From Mesohalobacter halotolerans (GTDB taxonomy: Bacteria; Bacteroidota; Bacteroidia; Flavobacteriales; Flavobacteriaceae), in assembly GCF_006120725.1 (NCBI RefSeq), contig NZ_SWMU01000002.1, positions 62,001 to 126,000 of the forward strand: a stretch of DNA of 64,000 nucleotides, written 5' to 3'. Below, one piece after another: positions 17,254 to 25,636 of the stretch. The position numbers were made by a program, and so were the translations under genes. The notes below the pieces were generated by a model. That model did no database searches, was not told the DNA's origin, and saw only the letters and a list, made by a program, of their open reading frames with translations. Position 1 is the stretch's first letter. Each line of letters begins with the position of its first letter.

Positions 17254-18204
17254 TTAATTTTTAAGAACCTTGTTGTAAATGCTTAAAATTTTTTGAATAA
17301 TTTTAGAAGGATCAAATTCATTTGTTATTTTTAATACAATTTTTCTGCGTTTTTACTAGCGTCTTCTGGATGCTTATAATTGTATGTTATGGCTTTTACT
17401 AGTTCTTCGTTATTACTTGGGTTTACAACTAAACCAAAATCCCCTACAACATCTTTACACTGTCCAACATCAGTTACGACCAGTAGAAGTTTGGCTTGGG
17501 CATATTCTATAAGACTTACTGGAAGTCCTTCAGAGACCGAACTCAGTAGAGCCATGTCTGCCTGTTCTAAAAGCCCGGCAATATTAGTTTGACTACCGTA
17601 GATAAACACATATTTCTCCAAATGATGTTTTTGGATAAAATTTATCAGGTTTTTATAATATTCAGAGTTTTTATCATATCCGCCAATTAAATGGTAACTT
17701 AAAACAATACCATCACCCACTAATTGCTTGATAGCTTTAAGCGCTGTAAGGTGATCTTTTTGCGATCTTAGATTGGTAACGTGAATTATTTTAAAAGCTT
17801 GAGAATGACCTTTGAGTTGAATATTTTGTTCGTTTTGGTAGCTTTTAGAACCCAAACTGAAATTTTGAATGTATTCTAGATGTTTACACCATAAATTATG
17901 AGAAGACCATATTTTTAATTTTTAGTCAACCTATTTCAGGAAAGTACAATAATGAAGAAAATAATAACGGCAAATTTTGTTTAATAGATGTTCTATGCCT
18001 GTACCCATAATGATCATGCCAAATAATTTTAACCTTAGGTAATATGTCTTTTTCTAAAATCCCTGAACGTCTTGAGGCTAATAGTGATGAAAAATTAACC
18101 TGTTCTGATAGTGCATTTGCCAAATGAACAGACATGCGTTCACCACCACCAGCATCCAGTGAATCAATAAGTTGAAGGACATTTATGGCGTTAGATTTAG
18201 ACAT
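17254..18204 (-). pseudogene. Glycosyltransferase (GT4-like), frameshifted and probably internally deleted
   Basis: The N-terminal part from 18204 (VLQLIDSLDAGGGERMSVHL) is a classic GT4 start and runs to a TGA at 17926-17928. Restoring single bases near 17933 and 17918 reads on through LKIWSSHNLWCKHLEYIQNF into the C-terminal domain (AFKIIHVTNLRSQKDHLTAL, SSVSEGLPVSLIEYAQAK). Another single-base loss near 17332 precedes the tail ITNEFDPSKIIQKILSIYNK. Between GILEKDI and KVKIIWHDHYG roughly 60 residues common in this family seem to be missing. It is the first gene of the decayed polysaccharide cluster. Confidence 0.85.
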
Positions 18205-18395
18205 TTTTAATATTAAATTTCATAAATCAATGATTGCATTTATATCAAATCTTTATTTAGAGATAAATAAATGATTTGTTCAGAAGAATATAATGGATGA
18301 GTTTAGGTAATAGGATAAAAAAATATAATTAATAAAAGTCTTTTTAAGGTTAATCCCTATGAAATTACTAATTTTACAAATCAAAATATCAAATT

Positions 18396-19463
18396 ATGAG
18401 TCATAACATTAAACCCGGTGTTGCCACAGGCACAGAAGTTCAAGATATTTTTAATCACGCAAAAGCCAACGGCTATGCTCTACCAGGCGTTAACGTTGTA
18501 GGGTCTAATACAATTAATGGTGTTTTAGAAACAGCAGCGGAATTAAAATCACCTGTAATTATTCAATTTTCAAATGGTGGTGCACAATTTAATGCCGGTA
18601 AAGGGTTAAATAATGATGGTCAAAAAGCCGCGATTCTAGGAGCAGCAACTGGAGCAAAACATGTTCATGATTTAGCCGAAGCATACGGTGCAACAGTGAT
18701 ATTACACACAGATCACTGTGCCAAAAAATTATTACCCTGGATTGATGGACTTTTGGACGAAGGAGAGAAGTTTTACAAAATTCACGGTAAGCCGCTTTTT
18801 AGTTCACATATGATTGACTTATCTGAAGAACCACTTGAAGAAAATATCGAAACATGCAAAACTTACTTAAAACGCATGAGTAAAATGGGCATGACTTTAG
18901 AAATTGAGCTTGGTGTTACAGGTGGAGAAGAAGACGGTGTGGATAATACAGATGTTGACTCATCTAAGCTTTACACACAACCAGAAGAAGTAGCTTATGC
19001 TTATGAAGAGTTGAGTAAAGTCAGTGATCAGTTTACCATAGCAGCAGCTTTCGGTAACGTTCACGGAGTTTATAAACCTGGAAATGTCAAGTTGACCCCA
19101 AAAATACTTAAGAACTCTCAAGAATATATCACTGAAAAGTACGGTGTAGAACACAATCATATCGACTTTGTTTTCCATGGTGGAAGTGGCTCTACAGTAG
19201 AAGAAATTAGAGAAGGGATAAGTTATGGTGTTGTAAAGATGAATATTGATACTGATTTACAATATGCTTTTATGAGAGGTATTAGAGATTACATGAAAAC
19301 AAATGCCGATTACCTCGAATCTCAGATAGGAAACCCTGACGGAGACGATGTGCCTAACAAAAAATACTATGATCCTCGGAAATGGTTGCGTGAAGCTGAA
19401 GTTACTTTTAAGGAAAGATTGAAAGAAGCATTTGAACACCTTAACAATGTGGACGTATTGTAA
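18396..19463 (+). CDS. fbaA: Fructose-bisphosphate aldolase, class II
   Basis: This glycolytic and gluconeogenic enzyme is zinc-dependent. The 355-residue protein has VILHTDHCAKKLLPW with zinc-ligand and catalytic residues, LEIELGVTGGEEDG, AAFGNVHGVY and VFHGGSGSTVEEI, all typical of the E. coli-type class IIA enzyme. The length matches that type exactly. It is monocistronic in appearance. The upstream region has a near-consensus -7 element (TAATTTTAC). Confidence 0.96.
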   Translation: MSHNIKPGVATGTEVQDIFNHAKANGYALPGVNVVGSNTINGVLETAAELKSPVIIQFSNGGAQFNAGKGLNNDGQKAAILGAATGAKHVHDLAEAYGATVILHTDHCAKKLLPWIDGLLDEGEKFYKIHGKPLFSSHMIDLSEEPLEENIETCKTYLKRMSKMGMTLEIELGVTGGEEDGVDNTDVDSSKLYTQPEEVAYAYEELSKVSDQFTIAAAFGNVHGVYKPGNVKLTPKILKNSQEYITEKYGVEHNHIDFVFHGGSGSTVEEIREGISYGVVKMNIDTDLQYAFMRGIRDYMKTNADYLESQIGNPDGDDVPNKKYYDPRKWLREAEVTFKERLKEAFEHLNNVDVL

Positions 19464-19542
19464 TTCTATAAAACTATAGATTAAATCTAATTTTATAGCT
19501 ACAATATTGAAAAACTAATAACTATCTATTAAAAACTAAATA

Positions 19543-20400
19543 ATGGCTTGGTTTAGACGAAAGAAAAAAGGCATACAAACGGCTACTGAAGATAAAAAGG
19601 ACGTACCTAAAGGATTGTGGTATAAAACACCTACAGGAAAAGTCATCGATTCAGATCAATTGGCAAAAAACTATTATGTCAGCCCTGAAGATGGTTATCA
19701 TGTAAGGATTGGGAGTCAAGAGTATTTTGAAATTCTTTTTGATGGCAAAAACTATAAAGAGCTTTACAAAAATTTGGCTTCAAAAGACCCACTAAAGTTT
19801 GAAGATACCAAAAAGTATACCTCTCGAGTAAAACAAGTTCAAAAGAAAACAGGACTTAAAGATGCCATAAGAACTGCCGTAGGAGAATCTAAAGGCAAAA
19901 AAATAATTGTCTGTGCGATGGACTTCAAATTTATAGGTGGCTCAATGGGCTCAGTGGTTGGAGAAAAAATAGCCCGTTCAGTCGATTATGCCATAAGAAA
20001 TAAACTACCATTAATCATTATTTCAAAATCTGGTGGTGCCAGAATGATGGAAGCTGGTTTGTCATTGATGCAACTGGCTAAAACCTCTGCAAAACTCGGA
20101 CAATTGGCTAAAGCCAAACTACCTTATATTTCACTTTGTACCGACCCAACCACTGGTGGAACAACGGCGTCATTTGCCATGCTAGGCGATGTCAATATTT
20201 CAGAGCCTGGAGCCCTGATTGGGTTTGCAGGACCTAGAGTTGTCAGAGATACGACCGGTAAAGACTTACCTGATGGTTTTCAGACAGCAGAATTTGTAAA
20301 AGAACACGGGTTTTTAGATTTTATTGTTGAGCGTAAACAACTGAAAGACAAAATTAATTTATATATTGACCTTATTCAAAATCAAAAAGTTAGAAAATAA
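19543..20400 (+). CDS. accD: Acetyl-CoA carboxylase carboxyltransferase, beta subunit (no zinc ribbon)
   Basis: AccD forms half of the carboxyltransferase that makes malonyl-CoA for fatty-acid synthesis. The 285-residue protein has the crotonase-like core, with [44 protein letters not shown] and [14 protein letters not shown]. The N-terminal region that holds a four-Cys zinc ribbon in E. coli AccD ([20 protein letters not shown] here) contains no cysteines. I recall this as normal in Flavobacteriia. The core is complete, so the enzyme is presumably active. Confidence 0.95.
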   Translation: MAWFRRKKKGIQTATEDKKDVPKGLWYKTPTGKVIDSDQLAKNYYVSPEDGYHVRIGSQEYFEILFDGKNYKELYKNLASKDPLKFEDTKKYTSRVKQVQKKTGLKDAIRTAVGESKGKKIIVCAMDFKFIGGSMGSVVGEKIARSVDYAIRNKLPLIIISKSGGARMMEAGLSLMQLAKTSAKLGQLAKAKLPYISLCTDPTTGGTTASFAMLGDVNISEPGALIGFAGPRVVRDTTGKDLPDGFQTAEFVKEHGFLDFIVERKQLKDKINLYIDLIQNQKVRK

Positions 20401-20411
20401 TATAGGCTTTA

Positions 20412-20441
20412 TTTGATAGGCTGTTGATATTTTTATTTTTG
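20412..20441 (+). promoter_or_regulatory. Bacteroidota-type promoter for the VOC/AI-2E/YkvA operon
   Basis: TTTG at 20412-20415 and TATTTTTG at 20434-20441 are 18 bases apart and match the consensus. The start codon of the VOC gene lies 41 bases further on. Confidence 0.7.
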
Positions 20442-20482
20442 TTTTTATGAATTATACTTAAATTGGCTATTTTAAAGTAAAT

Positions 20483-20902
20483 ATGCCAAAATTCGCCTTC
20501 CATCTTGCAATACCTGTACATGACTTAAATCGTGCTAAAGAATTTTACGCTAAAGTTTTAGGTTTTAAAACAGGGAGAGCAAGTCAAAAGTGGATTGATT
20601 TTGATTGTTATGGACATCAACTAGTGGTTCATGAAGTTGATCAATACAAACCTCAAAATCACTTCAATCCCGTAGACGATAAAGATGTTCCAGTTCCACA
20701 TTTTGGTGTAGTTTTATCTTGGCAATCGTTTTGGAATTTTAGTGAAAGACTACAAAATTTTGAAGTTAAATTTCAAATTGAACCCTATATCAGGTTTGAA
20801 GGTCAAGCTGGAGAGCAAGCTACAATGTTTTTTTACGATCCTTCAGGCAATGCATTAGAATTTAAAGCTTTTAAAGATCCTGACCAACTTTTTAATATTT
20901 AA
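20483..20902 (+). CDS. VOC (glyoxalase/bleomycin-resistance fold) family protein
   Basis: The 139-residue protein has the paired beta-alpha-beta-beta-beta layout of the vicinal-oxygen-chelate family. It contains [19 protein letters not shown] at the start and [15 protein letters not shown] at the end. Metal-ligand His and Glu residues are present in HLAIPV and LEFK. The substrate cannot be named from sequence. It is the first gene of a tight operon with an AI-2E transporter and a YkvA-like protein, and a consensus promoter lies upstream. Confidence 0.88.
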   Translation: MPKFAFHLAIPVHDLNRAKEFYAKVLGFKTGRASQKWIDFDCYGHQLVVHEVDQYKPQNHFNPVDDKDVPVPHFGVVLSWQSFWNFSERLQNFEVKFQIEPYIRFEGQAGEQATMFFYDPSGNALEFKAFKDPDQLFNI

Positions 20903-20911
20903 TACCAATAC

Positions 20912-22030
20912 ATGAAAACCATACCACCTAGAGTAATTAGGCAAATATTTTTGATGAGTGTCATTATAATATTGGCAATCATAATTTACAATAATATCTT
21001 GCCCTATATTTCAGGGATTTTAGGAGCGATCACTTTTTTTGTAATTAGCAGAAAAATCATGAAAAGACTCAACGCAAAAGGTTGGCCTAAGAGTCTTTCA
21101 GCCGGGCTTATCATAGTTGGGTCATTTATACTGATTTTAATTCCATTGGCAGGTGTGATATTCATGCTTTCTTCAAAAATTGGTGAAGCCATTAAAAATT
21201 CAGAAAAATTTGTTGTTGCGGCTAAAACTCAACTTGCACAGCTAGAGCAATATACTGGATATAATTTGTCACAAGAAATTGACACGTCTGGAATTGCATC
21301 TTTTATATCTAAAAATGCACAAAACCTCGCATTAGGCACATTTGATGCATTTATTTCAATAAGCATTATGTATTTTTTGCTCTATTATATGTTGATAAAT
21401 CAGGAGCAACTTAAGACTTCATTGCAAAGTTATATTCCAGTCGGTAAAAAAAACCTCAAGACTATTGGTATTGAAGCTACAAAAAAGGTAAAAGCAAATG
21501 CTATTGGTATACCGTTGGTGGCTTTTATTCAAGGGGTTATTGCTTTAATTGGATATTTGATTTTTGGTGTTCCGGATCCATTTTTTTGGTTTGCTGTCAC
21601 TGCAATTGGGTCAGTTATTCCTTTTATTGGGACGGCGATTGGTTTTATACCGGTGACTGTTATCCTGTTGTCACAAGGGATGACTTTAGAGGCTATTGGT
21701 GTATTAGCTTACGGTGTTATTGTAGTAGGGTCAAGTGATAATATTGTTAGGCTTTATGTGCTTAAACGAATGGCCAATGAACATCCTTTAATTACATTAA
21801 TAGGCGTCATTGTTGGTATTCCAGTATTTGGGTTTTTAGGGCTTGTGTTTGGACCTTTGTTGATTTCTTTATTTTTAATAATTGTTGTAATTTACAAAGA
21901 GGAATATGCCAATGAAACTGACACTGGTTTTAACGACATGCCTAGCATAGATGAAGATCTTGAAGAACAACAAGAATTAAGCGAAAACCCTGAGGAAGAA
22001 ATTAAAGAGGAGTCAAATGAAAAAGAATAA
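20912..22030 (+). CDS. AI-2E family transporter (membrane permease)
   Basis: The 372-residue protein has about eight hydrophobic segments. They include an N-terminal pair (MSVIIILAIIIYNNILPYIS), the family loop FGVPDPFFWFAVTAIGSVIPFIGTAIGF, and late DNIVRLYVLKRMANEHPLITLIGVI. The C-terminal 45 residues form a highly acidic cytoplasmic tail. Family members export autoinducer-2 or act as Na+/H+ antiporters; the substrate here is unknown. The gene overlaps the YkvA-like gene by 14 bases. Confidence 0.9.
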   Translation: MKTIPPRVIRQIFLMSVIIILAIIIYNNILPYISGILGAITFFVISRKIMKRLNAKGWPKSLSAGLIIVGSFILILIPLAGVIFMLSSKIGEAIKNSEKFVVAAKTQLAQLEQYTGYNLSQEIDTSGIASFISKNAQNLALGTFDAFISISIMYFLLYYMLINQEQLKTSLQSYIPVGKKNLKTIGIEATKKVKANAIGIPLVAFIQGVIALIGYLIFGVPDPFFWFAVTAIGSVIPFIGTAIGFIPVTVILLSQGMTLEAIGVLAYGVIVVGSSDNIVRLYVLKRMANEHPLITLIGVIVGIPVFGFLGLVFGPLLISLFLIIVVIYKEEYANETDTGFNDMPSIDEDLEEQQELSENPEEEIKEESNEKE

Positions 22031-22421
22031 ACATAAGTCTAAAATTAACGAGGAATTTGTCGCCGATAATGCTAAAAACATTAATAAAGCAGATTTTAAT
22101 AAAATAAACAGAAAGCGCAAACGCCTACAAAAAATTTTAAATTTAAAAGTATTTGTTGATCAAAAAGAGAAATTAAAACTGCTTTTAGAGCTAATTAAGC
22201 AATATAAGAGTGGAAATTATAAAACAATCCCATGGCGTTCAGTAACTTCGATTACATTCACACTGCTTTATATCATAAATCCTTTTGATATTGTACCTGA
22301 CATATTACCTGTCGTAGGTTATGTAGACGATATTAGTGTGTTTATGGCTTTAATGCGGCTTATTGATGAAGACGTTAAAGTTTTCAAACAATGGAAGAGC
22401 ACACAACAAGTCCCCCAATAA
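22017..22421 (+). CDS. YkvA family (DUF1232) protein
   Basis: The 134-residue protein has a basic N-terminal half and a C-terminal DUF1232 segment with LYIINPFDIVPDILPVVGYVD, the diagnostic NPxDxVPDxxPxxGxxDD-type motif. The function of the family is unclear. The hydrophobic part may be membrane-associated. It overlaps the upstream transporter gene, so the two are coupled, and its stop is seven bases from the convergent folD stop. Confidence 0.9.
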   Translation: MKKNKHKSKINEEFVADNAKNINKADFNKINRKRKRLQKILNLKVFVDQKEKLKLLLELIKQYKSGNYKTIPWRSVTSITFTLLYIINPFDIVPDILPVVGYVDDISVFMALMRLIDEDVKVFKQWKSTQQVPQ

Positions 22422-22428
22422 CATTTAA

Positions 22429-23319
22429 TTAAGCCTTGCTTCTTATTCTGTGTTGTTCTCTAGCCAAAAGCGTATTCTTAAGAAGCATAGAAATGGTCAT
22501 TGGGCCAACACCTCCTGGAACTGGTGTAATATAAGAGGCTTTCTTAGATACATTTTCAAAATCAACATCACCTGTAATTCGGTAACCTTTTTTACGAGAA
22601 TCGTCTGGAACTCTTGTAATTCCAACATCTATAACCACAGCATCATCCTTAACCATTTCTGCTTTTAAAAAGTTAGGAATACCTAAAGCTGAGATAATAA
22701 TATCAGCCTGTGAGGTGATCTGCGTAATGTTCTTAGTATGACTGTGTGTTAAGGTGACTGTTGAATTTCCTGGAAATCCTTTGCGCCCCATCAAAATGCT
22801 CATAGGACGTCCAACGATATGACTTCTCCCTATAACGACTGTATGTTTACCATTGGTCTCAACACCATATCGTTCTATTAGTTCTAAAATCCCAAAGGGT
22901 GTTGCTGGAATAAAAGAAGTCATATCTAAAGCCATTTTCCCAAAATTTGTGGGATGAAACCCATCTAAATCTTTATCTGGATCGACTTGCATGAGAACTT
23001 TCTGAGTGTTGATTTGCTTTGGTAATGGAAGTTGAACGATATAGCCATCAATATTATCGTCTTTATTTAATTCTTCAATTTTGTCTAAAAGTTCTAGTTC
23101 ACTTGTTGTACTAGGCATCTTAATTAATGTCGATTCAAACCCAACTTGTTCACAAGACCTTACTTTACTCCCTACATAAGTTAAACTCGCCCCATCGTTA
23201 CCTACTAAAACCGCAGCCAAATGCGGCACTTTTTCGCCGCGCGCTTTCATTTTGTCCACTTCGATTTTAATTTCGTCTTTTATGTCTTGGCTAGTTTTTT
23301 TGCCGTCTAATATGGTCAT
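22429..23319 (-). CDS. folD: Methylenetetrahydrofolate dehydrogenase/cyclohydrolase
   Basis: This bifunctional folate one-carbon enzyme is cytoplasmic. The 296-residue protein has the catalytic region VGNDGASLTYVGSKVRSCEQ (Tyr and Lys), GYIVQLPLPKQI, PATPFGILEL, VIGRSHIVGRPMSILM and the closing TPVPGGVGPMTISMLL. The length is normal. It lies after ffh on the same strand with a 175-base gap that contains a short tandem array, so co-transcription is uncertain. Confidence 0.96.
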   Translation of the reverse strand: MTILDGKKTSQDIKDEIKIEVDKMKARGEKVPHLAAVLVGNDGASLTYVGSKVRSCEQVGFESTLIKMPSTTSELELLDKIEELNKDDNIDGYIVQLPLPKQINTQKVLMQVDPDKDLDGFHPTNFGKMALDMTSFIPATPFGILELIERYGVETNGKHTVVIGRSHIVGRPMSILMGRKGFPGNSTVTLTHSHTKNITQITSQADIIISALGIPNFLKAEMVKDDAVVIDVGITRVPDDSRKKGYRITGDVDFENVSKKASYITPVPGGVGPMTISMLLKNTLLAREQHRIRSKA

Positions 23320-23447
23320 ATTTTTGTTTTTTGATCTTGTTATTTTACAGTTGTCATTCTTCAGTCAACAGTCTTTTGTTATGAGTATTCAAAATTCAAT
23401 CTGCAGGATTAAGTGTATCTGACTATTGCCCACTTTAATCTGCTTAT

Positions 23448-23475
23448 ATCTCACTTCTCACATCTCACATCTCAC
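23448..23475. repeat. Short tandem repeat, (A/T)TCTCAC x4
   Basis: Four head-to-tail 7-mers ATCTCAC, TTCTCAC, ATCTCAC and ATCTCAC lie between ffh and folD. The unit length and copy number equal those of the ACTCAAT array at 5599, although the sequence differs. Confidence 0.85.
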
Positions 23476-23494
23476 TTTTCAGCTCATTAAAACA

Positions 23495-24832
23495 CTACTT
23501 CATCTGATTCATCATCTGCATCAATTGTTTACCACCACCGCCTTGCATCATTTTCATCATTTTGCTCATTTGACCAAATTGTTTCAAAAGTTGATTAACT
23601 TCTTGAACACTCGTTCCTGATCCTTTAGCAATACGTCTTTTCCTACTAGCATTAAATAATTTGGGGTTTTGGCGTTCTTCAGGAGTCATAGAATTGATAA
23701 TGGCTTCAATCCCTTTAAATGCATCATCATCAATATCGACATTTTTCATCATTTTTCCAGCGCCAGGAATCATACCCATGAGGTCTTTCATATTACCCAT
23801 TTTCTTGACCTGCTGGATTTGCTTGAGAAAATCATCAAAACCAAACTTGTTTTTGGCAATTTTCTTTTGCATTTTTCTAGCTTCCTCTTCGTCGTATTGT
23901 TCTTGTGCACGTTCGACCAATGATACAACATCACCCATACCCAATATTCTATCAGCCATTCGTGACGGGTGGAAAACATCTAACGCCTCCATTTTTTCAC
24001 CTGTACCAATAAATTTTAAGGGCTTATCCACAACAGATTTAATCGAAATGGCTGCACCACCACGGGTATCACCATCCAGTTTGGTCAAAACCACACCGTC
24101 ATAGTCGAGTACATCATTAAAAGCTTTTGCTGTATTGACTGCATCTTGACCAGTCATAGCATCTACAACAAAAAGTGTTTCATTTGGCTTTACGGTGTGA
24201 TGTATACTTGAGATTTCTTTCATCAAAACTTCATCGATAGCTAAACGACCTGCAGTATCGATAATTACAACATCAAAACCATTAGATTTGGCATGAGCTA
24301 TAGCTCGCTCTGATATTTTTACTGGATTTTTTTCCTCTTTATCAGAAAATACTTCAACGTCAATTTGTTCACCAACGACGTGTAACTGGTCTATCGCTGC
24401 CGGTCTATATACATCGCCGGCAACTAATAAGGGATTTTTGGCTTTTTTCTTTTTAAGGAAGTTTGCCAGCTTTCCAGAAAAAGTAGTTTTACCACTTCCT
24501 TGCAAACCTGACATTAAGATAATACTTGGATGGCCAGATAAATCTAATCCTTCAGCATCACCACCCATGAGTTCGGTTAATTCGTCTTTGACGATTTTAA
24601 CCATGAGGTCACCTGGTTTAAGTGTCTTTAAAACATTTTGACCTAAAGCCTTTTCTTTTACAGTATCTGTAAAGGTTTTAGCAATTTTATAGTTAACATC
24701 AGCATCGACTAAGGCACGTCGAACTTCTTTTAAAGTTTCTGCAACATTGACTTCAGTAATTTGTCCATGCCCTTTAAGCAGGTGTAAGGCATTATCTAAC
24801 TTATCGCTTAAATTGTCAAACATAGTTTTCAA
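23495..24832 (-). CDS. ffh: Signal recognition particle protein Ffh
   Basis: Ffh is a GTPase that binds SRP RNA and signal sequences for co-translational membrane targeting. The 445-residue protein has an N domain, a G domain with GLQGSGKTTFSGKLA, DTAGRLAIDE and TKLDGDTRGGAA, and a methionine-rich M domain (GMIPGAGKMMKN, ending MMKMMQGGGGKQLMQMMNQ). The length is normal. A consensus promoter lies directly upstream. Confidence 0.97.
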   Translation of the reverse strand: MKTMFDNLSDKLDNALHLLKGHGQITEVNVAETLKEVRRALVDADVNYKIAKTFTDTVKEKALGQNVLKTLKPGDLMVKIVKDELTELMGGDAEGLDLSGHPSIILMSGLQGSGKTTFSGKLANFLKKKKAKNPLLVAGDVYRPAAIDQLHVVGEQIDVEVFSDKEEKNPVKISERAIAHAKSNGFDVVIIDTAGRLAIDEVLMKEISSIHHTVKPNETLFVVDAMTGQDAVNTAKAFNDVLDYDGVVLTKLDGDTRGGAAISIKSVVDKPLKFIGTGEKMEALDVFHPSRMADRILGMGDVVSLVERAQEQYDEEEARKMQKKIAKNKFGFDDFLKQIQQVKKMGNMKDLMGMIPGAGKMMKNVDIDDDAFKGIEAIINSMTPEERQNPKLFNASRKRRIAKGSGTSVQEVNQLLKQFGQMSKMMKMMQGGGGKQLMQMMNQMK

Positions 24833-24843
24833 AATTTAAGCTA

Positions 24844-24876
24844 CAAATTTAATCAATTGAAATGGTTATCAACAAA
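24844..24876 (-). promoter_or_regulatory. Bacteroidota-type promoter for ffh
   Basis: Reading leftward, TTTG (24873-24876) and TAAATTTG (24844-24851) are separated by 21 bases, a full consensus match. The -7 element ends 11 bases before the ffh ATG, so the 5' leader would be very short. Confidence 0.75.
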
Positions 24877-24968
24877 ATGAAGGGTATAAATAATTTTAAA
24901 ACAATATTAAATAATAGAGCTGATTTTAAATTCAAAAGATGAATTTTAAAGAACTGAATTTTCAATTT

Positions 24969-25484
24969 TTAAAATAATACCCTTACAAAAGGCATATATG
25001 CATCTGCATAAATACTTTTATCACTGTCGTATAATACATCATATCTAATACCGACAGTCACTGGTCCAGAGGTGTAGCCAACACCTATAAATAGTGCTGG
25101 ATACCAGTAATCGTCTTCTACACCATTATTAAAACTTCGATTTACCCGTAATTGCTCATACTCTAAAGAAAACTGCAATTCTTTTAGAGGTTTAGCAATG
25201 CCTATTAAACTACCGCCATAAACAAAGGTGTCATTATCATTAAAGCTTGAATAGGTAAAATTTAAACCTGCACCACTCATGAGAAAAGGATTAATCTGAT
25301 ACAAAGCGAAAGGAGCAAGTGTTCCACTAAAAAAGTCATTTCCAAAACTCAACCCTACACCGCCACCAAACCTCACATTTTCTATAAAAGAACTATTTCT
25401 TGATGAATTGAAAGTTTGGGCAGAAGTGGATATTGCTAATAAGAGAAACGATAAACATATTACCTTGAAGTATTTATTTTTCAT
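24969..25484 (-). CDS. Putative outer-membrane beta-barrel protein
   Basis: The ATG at 25484 is chosen because it starts a good signal peptide (NKYFKVICLSFLLLAISTSAQ), giving 171 residues. The mature part is rich in Gly and aromatics, with alternating strands (VRFGGGVGLSFGNDFF, GVGYTSGPVTVGIRYDVLY) and a C-terminal Phe (FVRVLF). These are features of small Bacteroidota outer-membrane barrels. No specific family was recognised. It is monocistronic, downstream of ffh. Confidence 0.7.
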   Translation of the reverse strand: MKNKYFKVICLSFLLLAISTSAQTFNSSRNSSFIENVRFGGGVGLSFGNDFFSGTLAPFALYQINPFLMSGAGLNFTYSSFNDNDTFVYGGSLIGIAKPLKELQFSLEYEQLRVNRSFNNGVEDDYWYPALFIGVGYTSGPVTVGIRYDVLYDSDKSIYADAYMPFVRVLF

Positions 25485-25585
25485 ATTTGATATGTTTTTA
25501 TATAAATAAAGTTTAATTTGATAAAAGTACAAAAGATATGATATTAGAGCATCTTTAGGTATTTATTAATTTTAAGCCTGTCATT

Positions 25586-25593
25586 TAACTTTG
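25586..25593 (+). promoter_or_regulatory. Promoter -7 element upstream of the secreted endonuclease
   Basis: TAACTTTG matches TAnnTTTG and lies 43 bases before the chosen ATG. The expected TTTG partner upstream is poor. Confidence 0.5.
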
Positions 25594-25636
25594 AAACAAC
25601 ATATTGATTAAATCATTTATTTATGTTTGCAAAAAA

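Noticed and set aside
14899-18204. General sequencing error as the cause of the broken polysaccharide genes
   Set aside because: Nearly all other genes over 60 kb are intact, the lesions cluster in one pathway, and two are substitutions creating TAA. Read data would still be needed to exclude it fully.
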